A DNA stretch of 64,000 bases from Lycocorax pyrrhopterus obiensis (Eukaryota > Chordata > Aves > Passeriformes > Paradisaeidae). The first letter of the stretch is position 1, and every line of letters starts with the position of its first letter. The notes beneath the pieces were generated by a model. The model searched no databases, was not told where the DNA came from, and saw only the letters and a list, made by a program, of their open reading frames with translations. The stretch is from contig JACSVZ010000011.1 in assembly GCA_014706295.1 (NCBI GenBank), positions 7,178,163 to 7,242,162 on the forward strand, written 5' to 3'. A program made the translations under genes and the position numbers. This document shows positions 1-12,700 of this stretch, piece by piece.

Positions 1-611
1 AGAGGAAAAATAATTGGAGTGTCTCAAGTCTTGCAGCCTTTATTTAAGATATTCTCATTGGAATATGGTTTTATTCTAGCTAATGACATTTTTTTGTCCT
101 CATCACATTATTTTAATAGTGACCTCAGCAGTGCTAGCAAATCTCTGTATTTTTAGTACAGTGCTGTGGCAGCCAGATATATCTTTTTTATTAATGAAGG
201 ACAGCATAAAGGTTTTCTGCTGGTGAGATAGAACAATACAGCATAGTATGAAATAGTCTTCGTCTTTTGCAATCTATTATCAGTGATATTAAGATAACAA
301 GCTACAATTTTTATCTTAGTAATTCTGTACCTTCACAGATTACAGTAGATATGCCGCTGCTTTTCCTGGCTGTGAGGGTATGTCTTATTCTACATAGCTA
401 ATTTCTTAATGTTTGCATTTCTTATTTATTTGTTATTATTACTTGAGAGAGCAAATTTTGCTTCTTGTTCAAGTAAATGACGGCAGAATTCATTATATTA
501 CCAGTATGGCCATGCATACTTACAGCTGTGTAAGATGACAGTTTTAACAGTTCAAGATTTTCCATTTAACAGTAAGATTATAGCAAAACAAAACAGAAAT
601 ACAGCATGTAC
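1..611 (-). other. NETO2: NETO2 intron 3 (partial)
   Basis: AT-rich intron sequence following the exon 3 donor. I see no exon with the conserved APRQRIELTF-type CUB continuation and no recognisable repeat. Confidence 0.8.
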
Positions 612-752
612 CTTCTAAGATATAGATGCACTCTTGATTGGGTGGGTACATGTTTGGGTAGTTTGGTGAAGCAAAATGTCCTCCATTACTGGTCCGGACC
701 CAGTTGTCACACTGGGTGGGAGGAATGCGATTCACTCCAATATTTTGCCCAC
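612..752 (-). CDS. NETO2: NETO2 coding exon 3 (start of CUB1)
   Basis: This 141-nt exon is phase 1 at both ends. It encodes a short linker ([14 protein letters not shown]) followed by the first 33 residues of CUB domain 1. These include the two cysteines of the first CUB disulfide and the conserved [18 protein letters not shown] segment. The acceptor CTTAAG lies directly behind a roughly 50-nt T-rich tract, and the donor is GAAG|GTACAT. The next exon is outside the window. Confidence 0.95.
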
Positions 753-3700
753 CTTAAGCAAAAAAAAAAAAAAAGAAAAAAAAAGAAAAAAAAAAAGAAA
801 AAGAAAAAGTGATCAAATAAGTTTCTTCTGCAAGCATGCCAATTTGATAAAGTAAAACTCTGGCATGACACATAGCCTATAAAGAGGTAAGTAATTTATT
901 TTGGTTTTTATTTGGTTGCCAGCCATCTTGTAAGGTGCTCATTAATATCTATCTAAGAAAATGCTTAATTTTGTGGTGGGGTATATCCTAAAGGTATCAC
1001 AGTTTTTGAATATCAAATATGTCCAGAGATCCTTGGAAAGGAAAGAGAGGGAGTAATTTTTTTTTTTTTTACCCAACTCAGTTCAGGTTGTTGATACTCT
1101 TCTAAGTGAAATAGTCACAGTGGCTGCCAATATCATTATTTTACGTCTTACGTCATTTCTGTTCCCATGTAAATATAATCGGAAATATTTGTCAGCTTTC
1201 ATTGGTTTTGACCCTGATTCCAGAATATGCTATACTTAGGTGGGGTATCTATTTACAGTAATTTGTTGGAATACAGAGAGTTTATAACAGAAGGAATTAC
1301 AATATGCAAATACACTAACTCCAGCAATGGTAGTTAATAAAACTACTAGCAATAGATAGATTGCCCTGGTAGCTAAGGGTCTCATTTAAGGTCAAAGCTC
1401 CTCTTCTGGATGTACAGGGAAATGTGTTCTGTGACTGAGATTATGCAGTTTAGTAAGCTAATTCTTCATGCTGGACCATTCACAGAAGCTTGGTTCGGAT
1501 TTCCTCGTCCACGGAGAAGAGGTTGGGAATAGTATGATCTCTGACATTCTTAAGTACCTTTAACCCTTCTCCTTGGTATCAGCAGAACTGGAGAGAGTAA
1601 GACACAGGATATGTGGTTTCTGCTAGATATTTCCTAAATCTCACAGGGTGCTCTCATAGTGTTATTTATATTCACACAGTTTTAATTTGCTGTGAGAGGA
1701 CATCCATGCTGGTACAGGTCTTAGATGCCTCCAGTAAATTACATCACCTTCCACTGGTATCTTGACAGCTTTTTGATTTATGGGGGTGAAAACTCTCTCT
1801 CTTGCAGAAATTTTTCAAGGAAATTCTGTAGGTGGCAGTTCAAGGAATTCTTCTCCCTTAAGTGTGGGTAATCCCACATATGAAAAAATAAGGTTTGTGA
1901 AATTGATTCCTTCCCCACTCAGCAGGCTTCAAAAATGTTTGTGGGTGGACTATTTGAAAAGCTTGTTGTCAGATACAGAAAACATGAATTTCCGTGGTGG
2001 TTTCTTTCTCACCTCTAACATCTAAAACTGTAGAACTTTACCTGGGAAAGTGAAACTTCCACGTTCTTTGTGACTGGATGGCTTTGTTCATTTGGGAGAA
2101 AATGCAGCAGATGGGGGGAAATGGAAAATACTACAATTCATGTTGGTAATTCAAGAGCTATTAAAATCTGAATGCAAACACTTCCTTTCACTTATAATGC
2201 TCAATTAAAAGTTATAAAACCGTTAGATTTTTTGAGAGAAAATCATCAAACTAAAATGTACCTTGTGTCTTCTGTGCAATGGCAATGCCTTCCACTACCA
2301 GGATTGTTACAAGCAACACTGAGGAAAGAAGTTAGACAGAAAAAACATCAGAAATTCTTCGAAGTTACAGAATTTTCTGCAGTCACAATTCATGCAAATC
2401 CTGGCATCACTGACCAAAACAACTCAGAACATACAAAAATATGTAATTAATTAATGTGTTTTCTTTAAAATTTTAACTTATGAAACCAGTGCAGTCTACA
2501 TGCACTGCTAGTCCTTCTTCCAGGTTCCTCAAGAAAGTGTGTATGAGAACAGCAATTAATTGTTTGAGGGGACTTTAAGAATATTTTCTAGAGTTTGCAT
2601 GGTATCTGTTGTCTGTAAAACTTTTATATCCTGAAACAAGATGTTTCACTGCTATAATGAATCATATTTATCTTAAAACTCTATTTGCATAATGTGTGCA
2701 AAAGACTTCTCCAGCTTCCAAGAAATTAACCCAGACCACAGGAGACACTGCATGGTCTTAACCCCTGATTTCAGGGGTTAAGATTTCACAGAACTGTGCT
2801 TGCAAGACCGGTTGTTGTGATGCTGCCACACAGTATCAGCGATTTCTGCAAATGACGGGGCAGTAGAAAATGGGCAGATTCAAGTTCTGGAGATGGAGAG
2901 CCTCCCTCCTCCCTTGCTTCCTTCCTGGCTGCTTTACTTTTGGCCTTTCCCTTACGTTTACACATTCCCTGCACTCAAGAAGCATCAGTATGAACAGCAC
3001 ATATGAAAGATTCCATATTCGACAGTCCATCAGCAATTTTAAAGCAGGCTTAATGTTTGGATTTTCCTAAAATGCTTTGTCACCTCAAATTGTTTGGGAT
3101 TACCGGGAGGGGGAAAGAGAAAGAGAATGAAATAGAGTACATTAATATGCCACTCTTCAAATGTTTCATTTGCTTCCATCTTGAGTATCCCAGAAATTCT
3201 GGATAAATTTTTTACAGACCTAGCTAAGCAGGCCTGGACTGCCCTGGACAAAAGCTGGCTGAGGGGAGATACGATACAAGTTACAAAATCACAAGTATCA
3301 TTGAGATTGAGAACTCAACAACTACTACTTGTCTCTTCCATTAGAGAACCAGGGCATGCCAGAAAAAGCGAGCAGGTGGCAAGTTCAAATTAAACAAAGA
3401 TTTCCTTTTTTTTTTTTTTTTTTAATGGACATACTTCATAATACATCCTTGAGGTAGAAAATTCTGTTTCAGAAACCCCTTAAGCCATAAGTTGTCGGAA
3501 GCCTGGGATGTATTTGGGGCAAATATAATTTGCTCTACTTTTATACTCTTTCTGCTTCTGCATCTCTGTAAAAGAAGATACCAGCCTAGATGGGCCTTGG
3601 ATGTAACCTGCTTTGGCCTTTCCCATGTTCTTAATCTACTTGTCAGGCAGGCATGGCCTTAGCACTGCAGGGCAAAGAAGAGATTTCAACAGGAATTTTA

Positions 3701-6700
3701 TTGTCACATTCAAGAAGTTCATTTCATTTTCCCAGCTTTCCTGCCTTGTTGCTTAGGCATTTTAGCGGCTCAGTTGAAATGGCATTTTCTCCATCTGTGG
3801 TTTTCCCTGTGTTGCTGTTGGACTTTGAGCCCTTTAGAGCTCCAGAGTGAGCATGCACTGACTGAGAACTACAGTGATCTTGACTCAACTCATCCAGATG
3901 CTCCTCTAATGGTGGCATGGATATATTATCTTGGGAAAAGATAAAAGGAATCAAAGTCTGCTCCTGAAAGTGTCCATCTAGCATTTATGTTTTATTACGT
4001 ATGTTTCTGCTGCCCTTTCTTCTCTCTACCCATACTGAAGCAAACTGGGTTTCATTCTGAAACTCTCCTCACCAACAACTGTTTTTCCTGTGTAAGTCAG
4101 GTTCGTAACTGTGGGTGTTTTCTAAAATACCATATGGGTCTTGCAAACAAGTGCTATGTTCTTAGAAGCTTATTTGATTTTTAGGGATGGATTATGTTAG
4201 AGTAGGTGAAAATTTAAGTAGTTTTTCAATTTCCATCTTTGCAATAATTCTGCATTTTCATCAATATTAATATACTTAAAAATACACTATCTGTCATTAT
4301 CCAAATACAAAGTATCTGCTTCTAATCATTGCTGACTCACCCTAGACTGAAAATTCCTCCTTCAGACTCAAGTATCTAGCACCCATTACTGGTATTCAGG
4401 TTATGGATGTTCACTAGAGTCTTTAAAGCAAATAAACAAATATCCCATCTTTATCAACATATGATCGACAATAGTTTTCAGCTGGTTTTAGTTTTTACTA
4501 TTTCTTATATAGATGATATTATTTCAAAATTATTTGCAGTTTATTTTTGCAGCTTCTCTGTTTACACTGAAAAATTTGAGTTTATGAGTTGCATGAACTT
4601 ACAATGCATTAGCACTCCTGAGATCATTTGTCCCTAACAAAGAATCTTGACAGTGGTTGCAAAATTGTCAGTCTCTTTTCTTTGGGTTTTTTCTACACTG
4701 GTTTTGGCGCGACACTTCAAAGCTGGCCTTTACTGTTAAAGCAAACGCAGTTTCCCCAATCCTGTGTAAATCATGTGTCAGTATGTTCTACTGAATTCAC
4801 CTTTCTTAACGATGTGCTGTGCCCACCTTCTGTTTTTCAAGGAGAGAGCAAGCTCTGTGTAACTTACGTTGCTTCTCAAAATGCAAAATGAGCTTTGACT
4901 TTTTTTATTAAAACAAACACACAGAGAAATAGGAGTGAAATAAAGTGTGACTAACAAAATGAATGCAAACAGTCACTTTCAAGTAACAGTGAAAAACTGA
5001 GGGTTTGTTGGTTTGCTTTGGTTTTTATTTAGTACAGCTCTTTACTATGACTACCACTGTTACAGTATCTCGGGTTTTTTTTAAATATCAATATGCATCT
5101 ATGTTTATTTCAGTGATTGTACTGATGGAAACAACATAAGAATAGATGTTCTGTTACACTAACCACTGATTTCCCTTCTTGATGATGTGGATAAAGAAAC
5201 AAGCCCCCTAAAAGGACTTCAGAAAGCCTGATTGGCTTTCACTAAAGCTGTGCTGTTTCTATAAATAGTCCAGCACTTGTATGTGTGTAAATGCAAACAA
5301 ACAGTGCATATTCCGTGCAGAGCAGCATGGTTATGCAGGCAACTGCAGAAGATATGGGCTGAATATTTGTCTTACTGTCTTCCTTTTGTCATCTTATATG
5401 GATGAGAGGGAATAGTACGGGGCACCTTCTCTTTGTTCCCTGCCCTTTTCATCCTCTTCAGTTTTAATCTCTTCCACCTCATTCTTGCCCTTCCCTGGCA
5501 ATGTCCATTCTTCTCATGCTCTCAACAACCCTTAAGATGTATTCAGAGTAGCCCAGGTAGCAAGTGTTCCAGGGTCTTCCTTTGCCACTACTTTTATCCT
5601 GGGTGACAGTATGATAAAGAAAAGAGGTGTCTCTGGCTAATGGTCTGGATGTGTGCTGTCCTTATCTGTGTGACATTGCTGGCAAAAAGGTGGAGAGGAC
5701 TTACCTGTTCTTCCTGAGAGTACTGGGCAGGATTGCCTGAGGTAGTATTGCTTAAACTGAGTGCATTGACATGACACAGTGTAATGTGGGAAAGCAAACA
5801 GGAGTTTGGGGACTGAAAACAAGGTCTATCAATATTCAGGATGAAAAGAAAAGGAAAAAAAAATCAGTTAGGATATTTTTAGACCTTTCAGACTGTTTCC
5901 ATTAACCCATTTTTGTGAGCATCAACATCAACATCAACAACAAAGCAATCTCTTGGTGTCTTGAATCCATACTACTTCCTGGAAAAATAATTTCAACTCT
6001 CAAAGACTAATTTGGACAGTACAAATCCATAAGAAGGAAGATGTCTAGGGAAGAGACAAATTCTGGAAGATGATGTAGTAGAGAGCTAGTGCTGAACCAC
6101 TATCCTGGTACTGCAGCAGGGACACAAACACAGCAATTAAGACATGAGAGACTGAACCACTAAGTCTTGTAGCACTTCCAGAAGAATGAAGAATGATCTT
6201 GTAATCTCTAATAAACTGCAATTCAAATACTTGTACCACACCTGAACTTAAAATGGGACACAGTATTCCTCTGCTCCTTTTTTCTCTTTTAAAGTCTCTT
6301 ACAGATGTCTCTGACATGACTGTTCTTCAGTGTGGATGAAAGGTAAGTCTAGGCTTAGTTCCACACTCTATTATGGTACAGGGAGCAGAAGCAGTGAGTA
6401 AAAATGCCACTTGAACATGCCTTGCTGATGTAAGCAACAGCACACACAGTGCAGGATTGCACTGAATATCAAAGGGATGCAAGGGGAGAGCTGAGTGTTT
6501 TGTTTTTACTGGAGGAGTATGGTGAGAATTCTACCAGAGGATACTGAGCTATGGGACACTGACCTGATGAACTTAGAGATACTTAAGCGATAAATGTAAT
6601 AAAAGTTCGCGCTTCTGCACCTTACATTGAGCTTCCACTTCACAATCTGTATCCTGCAGAAGAGGCCATCATTAAGCTAACAGCAGAATGGACACCGAGG

Positions 6701-9700
6701 CAGAGATTGAGGAGCTTCTTTTATTCATGAATCTGGTATTTGCTACAGACTTGTATTTCATGAATTATGGTGCACACTTTTGTACTACCATTTAAAGCTC
6801 TGATAGTTTTTACCTGTGAGCATGAACTAGGAATACAGAAAAAAGCAGCAAGCTTCTGTCTCTGTTTTTAAAAGAATGGATTTTTCATTTTCTTCCCTTC
6901 TTTGCATGAAATATTTTAGATCACATAGCCTGCAGACAGCTGTATAAATTTTGAAGAGTGAAGACACTAAACATATTGTGCAAGTTCTTACTATTCTGTT
7001 GTTGAAGTAGGCTTATGGCATAATATAAAAGAAGCCTCTGAACTGGTGTAATAAACTCTGCATTGTTTGCAGGAGTCAAGATGTTCTCTGTTGGCATTTC
7101 TTAAATTTTTTAAAATAAATCTAAGCTTCAAAAAAAAAGGTCAATTTCTGCATTGGAATATATATAGAGAGGTTCACAAATGTGCGGGTGTGTGGCTCCT
7201 ACTTCTCTTTAAAAACAAGAATAATATAGTTAGTTTTGCAGTAAATGGGTGCTCAACCCAATACTGAGAAATCAGCATGTTGCTTAGAAAAACAAGTGCT
7301 TCAGGCTGCGAATGTGACATCTGCTTGTACTTTCTGGCAAAATGCATTCTTCAGATTTCATGGGATACAGTACAGCTCTGAGCTCCCTATGATATGTCTT
7401 TCCTTTGCTCTTTCTGCATGCTCTAGGGATCTTCACACAGAGACAACAGACTAGATTTGCTGTGTGGCTCTGAGAGCAGTGTCTGTCTTCAGCGATGACA
7501 ATGGGGGATCTATGCATGCAGGGCAAGCTGAATATCAAACTGGGGAGCAGTCAGGCACAACTGAGAAACACGGTGAAAAATTCCACCATTTTTTAAAATA
7601 AAGACTTAATCATTTAGAGTATTACACATTCTTAGTGTAGTCGTAGCCAGAATCCTAGGGATAAAGATGACACACTTTGCTTAAAGCAGGATTCATTGGA
7701 TCTCTGCGCTCTGCTCCCTGGATTAGGCAGCACCTTGTACACACATAGTCTAGATAGATGGTAACTGGCAACACATAGGTCATGCATGTTGGAAAATCTT
7801 GCCAGGATGCCTGCTTCTTTCTGGCAGATACAGCCTAGAGTAACAAATGCTTGATCTTAATTATATACTCTGTTTTGCCTTATGGGAATGATTCCTTTTC
7901 TGTGTATTCTTCTTAAACCTAGCTCCTCATTTGCCCTGTGTGCTAAAATTAACATTACTTTCAGCAACTGCTCATCACAGTATTTCAGCTTTTATATCCA
8001 TTTTTTACTCACAGGTGTCTAAACATTAATATTAGCTATTAATGTGCTGGGCACATTTATGATGTCATATCCTAGCCTATTCTCTGGCCAACATAAATTA
8101 CACAGGTTTTGGTTGCTTTTAAGGACTCTGATTAAGGATTAGTTGCTGCACAAATGAAAAGTGACTGACTGGTAGGTGGTCTTGTAAAGAACTTGTGCAA
8201 TTTAAACAGACAGGTAAAGTGTCCAGACACTTTGGATGTCATGTAATTCTGTGTGGATGGTCACCTCCTCTTCTTTTAAAAAGCTTATTAACTGCTTTTG
8301 GATTAAAGCCATTTTTAGCTCAGAAACACAAACTGTAAATTTCAAGGAATGAGATTTGTCTCTCTTCCTAGCATTCACTATGTTTGTTAATTGACAAAAG
8401 GAATACTGGATTGTATCTGTTGCTGCAATATTTTAGGCTAATAATTCTATTGCTGAGGATGAAAACACAGCAGTTTTTGAATCCCAAACATTTTTACAGT
8501 TCGTAGTCTGTATACATTCCTTAATCTATTGTGGTCTCAACAGAACATTTGCCGATAGGTAAAATGAGTATCAAAGAGCAGTTAAGGTGGCTGCCTAAAA
8601 CTTATCCTATTAATAGCTCCAGTGATTTCCTCATACTGAAACATACAGCAGGATTGCCACAGAATAAAGTACAGAGATGAAGGTGTGCATGAGGCAAGAC
8701 ATATTTTAGCTGGTTTTAAGTCTAACCCAGAGCATGCTAGTGGAGCTGCCAAGACATTTTTAATCCTTCTCACAAAAGCTTGATAGCAGAAGTGGGCTTC
8801 ACCAGCTATTAACAGTGACTTTGGCGCCTTCTAAGATCCAAATCTTGTTAGCCATTAGCTGCCAGCAGGATATCTGAATGCACTCAGGTCTATTCTCAGA
8901 TATAACAGTTTCATCTCACTCCAGCTGTTTCCAGTAGGGATTCCTCTCTTTAAGATTGCCAGAGACACAAATTGGGACTCTATCTCTGCAGAGAAACCAG
9001 GTTAACTGATTCAGGAAGTAAGTGCAGTTCTCCCACGTCCCTTTGATAAAAATCATCTCCAGAACAATTCATGCTTGGACGGATCTGTGGCAGAGTCCCC
9101 TCTAGATTTGCTCAGAACCTTTAACATTTCTGATCCCGTCCTTCATTAATAAGTGTCTAAGCAGCTGTGGGCTGCTTCATTTTACCGGTTGCTCCACATC
9201 CTGTTACTTATAATCCATCCCTGGGTGTGTCTGCCAGCAAAACTTCGCCAGAAGAATCATAGCTTTCATTTCTAAAATAGAAACTTTCCTTTTTATATGG
9301 AAGAGCCTTTTTTCTCATCTCCAAGCTGTGTGCAGCAAGAGCCTGATGAGAAGACTGCATGTGCAAACCATGTTGATGAGGAGTTTCAAAAACCTTATTA
9401 AAATAGATACACTGACTTCAAGTTCAGATGATTTCCCTCTAGCTGACAGAGCTGATCCTGCTGCACATGACTATTCTGAATACATCTTTCCCAGAGATAA
9501 CTTATTCCTAGAGAAATTGGATAGTGATACATTTGACTTATCGATCTGATTATACCAGACTTCTTTATCTTCTCTTATTTATTAGCAATATACTATATTT
9601 TTCAGAGGAAATATTTTCTGGAATGTCTATAATGCAATTAATCTTAAAAGTTCTTTTCTGCTATCTTCTGTCATGTCTGGCAAAAATTTACGTACAGAGT

Positions 9701-12700
9701 ACAATTTTTCTTTCCCAGCTCCTCACTCTCAGTCCCTTAAAAAGAGACTTAACTTCATGTTCATCAATTTTACCGTATGATAAAGAAGGAGGTTTTGTGA
9801 AATGATTTGTTAACATATTGGCCATCCTTTCCTGCTGCATAGTGGGGTCAGCTTTGTACTAACAGAAAATTGAGTGAAGCACAAAGATAATCTAAAAGAA
9901 ATGTGGATTTTTTTCATTAAAAGTTACCTGCTGATTTTTGTTGCAAAATTTACACTCCCCCAACTCCCTATCTTGTGGTATTTGAGATGGCAGTTGCCAG
10001 TCATATACTGAGAGAGGCAGCAAGCTGTTTAAATTGTCCTATACTGTAAGTGCTTCATTAATTAAAAAGACAAATTGGAGTATATAAGGCAGAAAAGCAG
10101 CATGCTTGTTTGCATTGCTAGAACCCCAACTTGAATCCAAGACACTAAAATTTTGCTTCAGTCCAGACAGGTTATACTCCTAGTGATGGGTTTGTTTTGT
10201 ATGTAAACTACACATACAAGAGTATGGGCAATTAGCAGCTCTCTTCATTTCTGCAGTGAATTAAATTGTGACTTTCTGACAGGTTCATAAATGGTGAGTA
10301 GTTTGTAAAGTTTTACTTCAGGGGTAATTTTTTTCTGTCTAATCTCTCTCTGTGAATTAAACCTTATGGAAGATGCTGAAAATCTTAACTTTTTCATTAT
10401 ACAGGGATACATAATTCAGTGGCTCCTTTAGCTTCAATCCAGTGTTATTCTGTACACGGGCTACAGCCACATACCTGATTTATACACTGAAATCTGCTAC
10501 TAATATCAGTGTAATTGTAACCAACTTGTTCTGTAAAAATTTTAGTGGTTGTAGTCAACTATGTCTTAGGAAAAGGAGAGAGTTAATGTTTTTGAAGGTA
10601 TGTTGCAGAGTGCTGCATTTTGAATATTAAGTTTGTATGTGTATTAAGAGCAAGGCGCAATATACACCACCAAATACTCACCTTATTTTTAACACAGCAG
10701 TTTTTTGAATCCTGATCCACAGTTACTTGAGTTACTTCTGCTGAACTGCTTAGCACTGCAAGCAGTTTGGGGCTTCACTTTTTTTCAGTGCAGCAGAAAA
10801 GGCTGCAGGTAGATACTGTTTATTAAGTAAAAAATAATATTCTGACTTCACTTGATAGTGCCTTCATTAGGGTCACTGGAGCTTCTACAGTCAGTACTTT
10901 GCTTTTGGCTTCAATGAACAAATCATGAAACTATTAGGAAATTTTTAATTACCTTTTTTCTGCTTGTTTTCAGCTTTTTGTAGCATTATTACACCTTTTG
11001 GTTTTGGAAACAGGCAGCCATAACTTCTAGCTTTTGTGTGGAAGGAAGCATTACTTCCTAACACTACTTGTTTGTGAGAAATTAACTGTTAAAATCATGC
11101 CAAAATGCAAATGAGGAGCCTGAGTAGAATGGCAGAAAGTTAAATCATAGCAGTCCACATTCTTGCAACCTGACAGAGTTGGAAATAATTCTGTAGTCCA
11201 CTGGAAGGTTGAGTATGTAGCAGTAATTTGTTCTAGCCCTGGCTGCCTGTTGAATTATTGGGTCAGAAGCTTTCTTCTGAATTCTCTTGTCGGCTTTTTA
11301 AATTACTCCAATGTATTAACTGAAATAGACCAAAACTAATGTACAGGACGGATTTAACTGATGGCTTGTACAGTTTTTTTAAGCAAATAACAGCATATGG
11401 AAATGAAAGAGGGAGCATTATTTGAAGCATGGGAACAAGCTCTTAGCAAACACATTTTGGGGGAACACCAGATATGAGGAAATTCAAGATAGGTATATCT
11501 ACTTCCTAAGCATAACAGGGTCATGACTTTATTATGAAAGCAGCTGCTTTTCTCTCTCATGAAGTAGAGGGTTATGGTGCTTTATTGTTGTAGAGCAGTT
11601 GCATTTTACAAGCTGTGCCAGGCTCAGGGAATGATTCTAGTGTGTTTAAGATGTCATTGGGAACTGAAGGCAAGAGGAAAAGGCTTTGTCTTCCAACAGT
11701 CCAAATGCAGCAAGCTCTTGGCCTCCGAGAGCTTACAGACCCCACTGAGAAAGCAGGTGGGCATTGGCTGGGCTCAACTTGAGCAAAAGCTGCAGCCACT
11801 GCAATCCTAGGGCTGTCGAGCTCCACCAGCGCTGCCACTCAGCACTGCTGCCTGGGAGAGCTGGAGGAGTGCAAAGAATCCATGCAGGATGATGGGACTC
11901 AGGATGAGACTTTCAAAAGTTTTGCTGAATACTATGGACAGAGACAGAAATAATTACATTAAGATGTTTATTTAAATCAGCCCTTGTTATTGATAGCTGA
12001 GGAAGAACAGAAGAATAGTTCTGAACAACCTTAATATAAGAAATATCAACTGCCACAAGGTATGATGGGCTCTTTTCTGCCCTGAGGTAACACAGCCACA
12101 AAATAGAACCTTTGTGGATGACAGAAATGTATACATGCATTCCATATTAAAAACAGAAGACTACACCGTTTCTAAGAAGTATAAATAAAATATGATTTCT
12201 CATGATACACTGAGCTTCATGGTACTTCGTTTATGGCTTAGCAGAACTCCCCCAGTTCTGCATATGAAGCTATTTGTATGGAGAAAAAAAAATTACTGCC
12301 ACTGTAGGTAGAGCTTCCATGCAGAATTTAAGATGCAATTTGTAAAATATGGAGGGTTTCTTTGAATTTTATTCCCAGCAATTTCCTTCTGGAACTAAAT
12401 CTATATGTCTATCTCCAGGAATATACTTTTTTGTTTCTGATTAGGTGTAATAATGGGACTATGTAATGACTTGAAGAGAAGCAGAGATAAAAGGGAGTGT
12501 ATGATGCTAAGTAATGGAAGGTTGTTTCTGTAGTCATGGCAAGGGATGCATTTAGAATACTAACAGCTTATTGACTAATGGCTTTGTGCAATTTATGGAT
12601 TATGAATAATACAAAAAACTTCCTGCAGAGGGACTTTTTACCTGGACACGAGTGTGATTATAAAAAAATATATAGGTCTGTTCAGTGGAAAACCTGTACA

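Noticed and set aside
1..611. Search for the next NETO2 exon (rest of CUB1)
   Set aside because: No sequence resembling RIELTFDE...FECRFDHLE is present.
606..812. Small + strand frame with a poly-Lys tail
   Set aside because: It is the antisense shadow of NETO2 exon 3 running into the A-rich tract.
3724..3984. 86-codon minus-strand frame with protein-like composition in NETO2 intron 1
   Set aside because: No domain or known family, no conserved neighbours, and length within chance.
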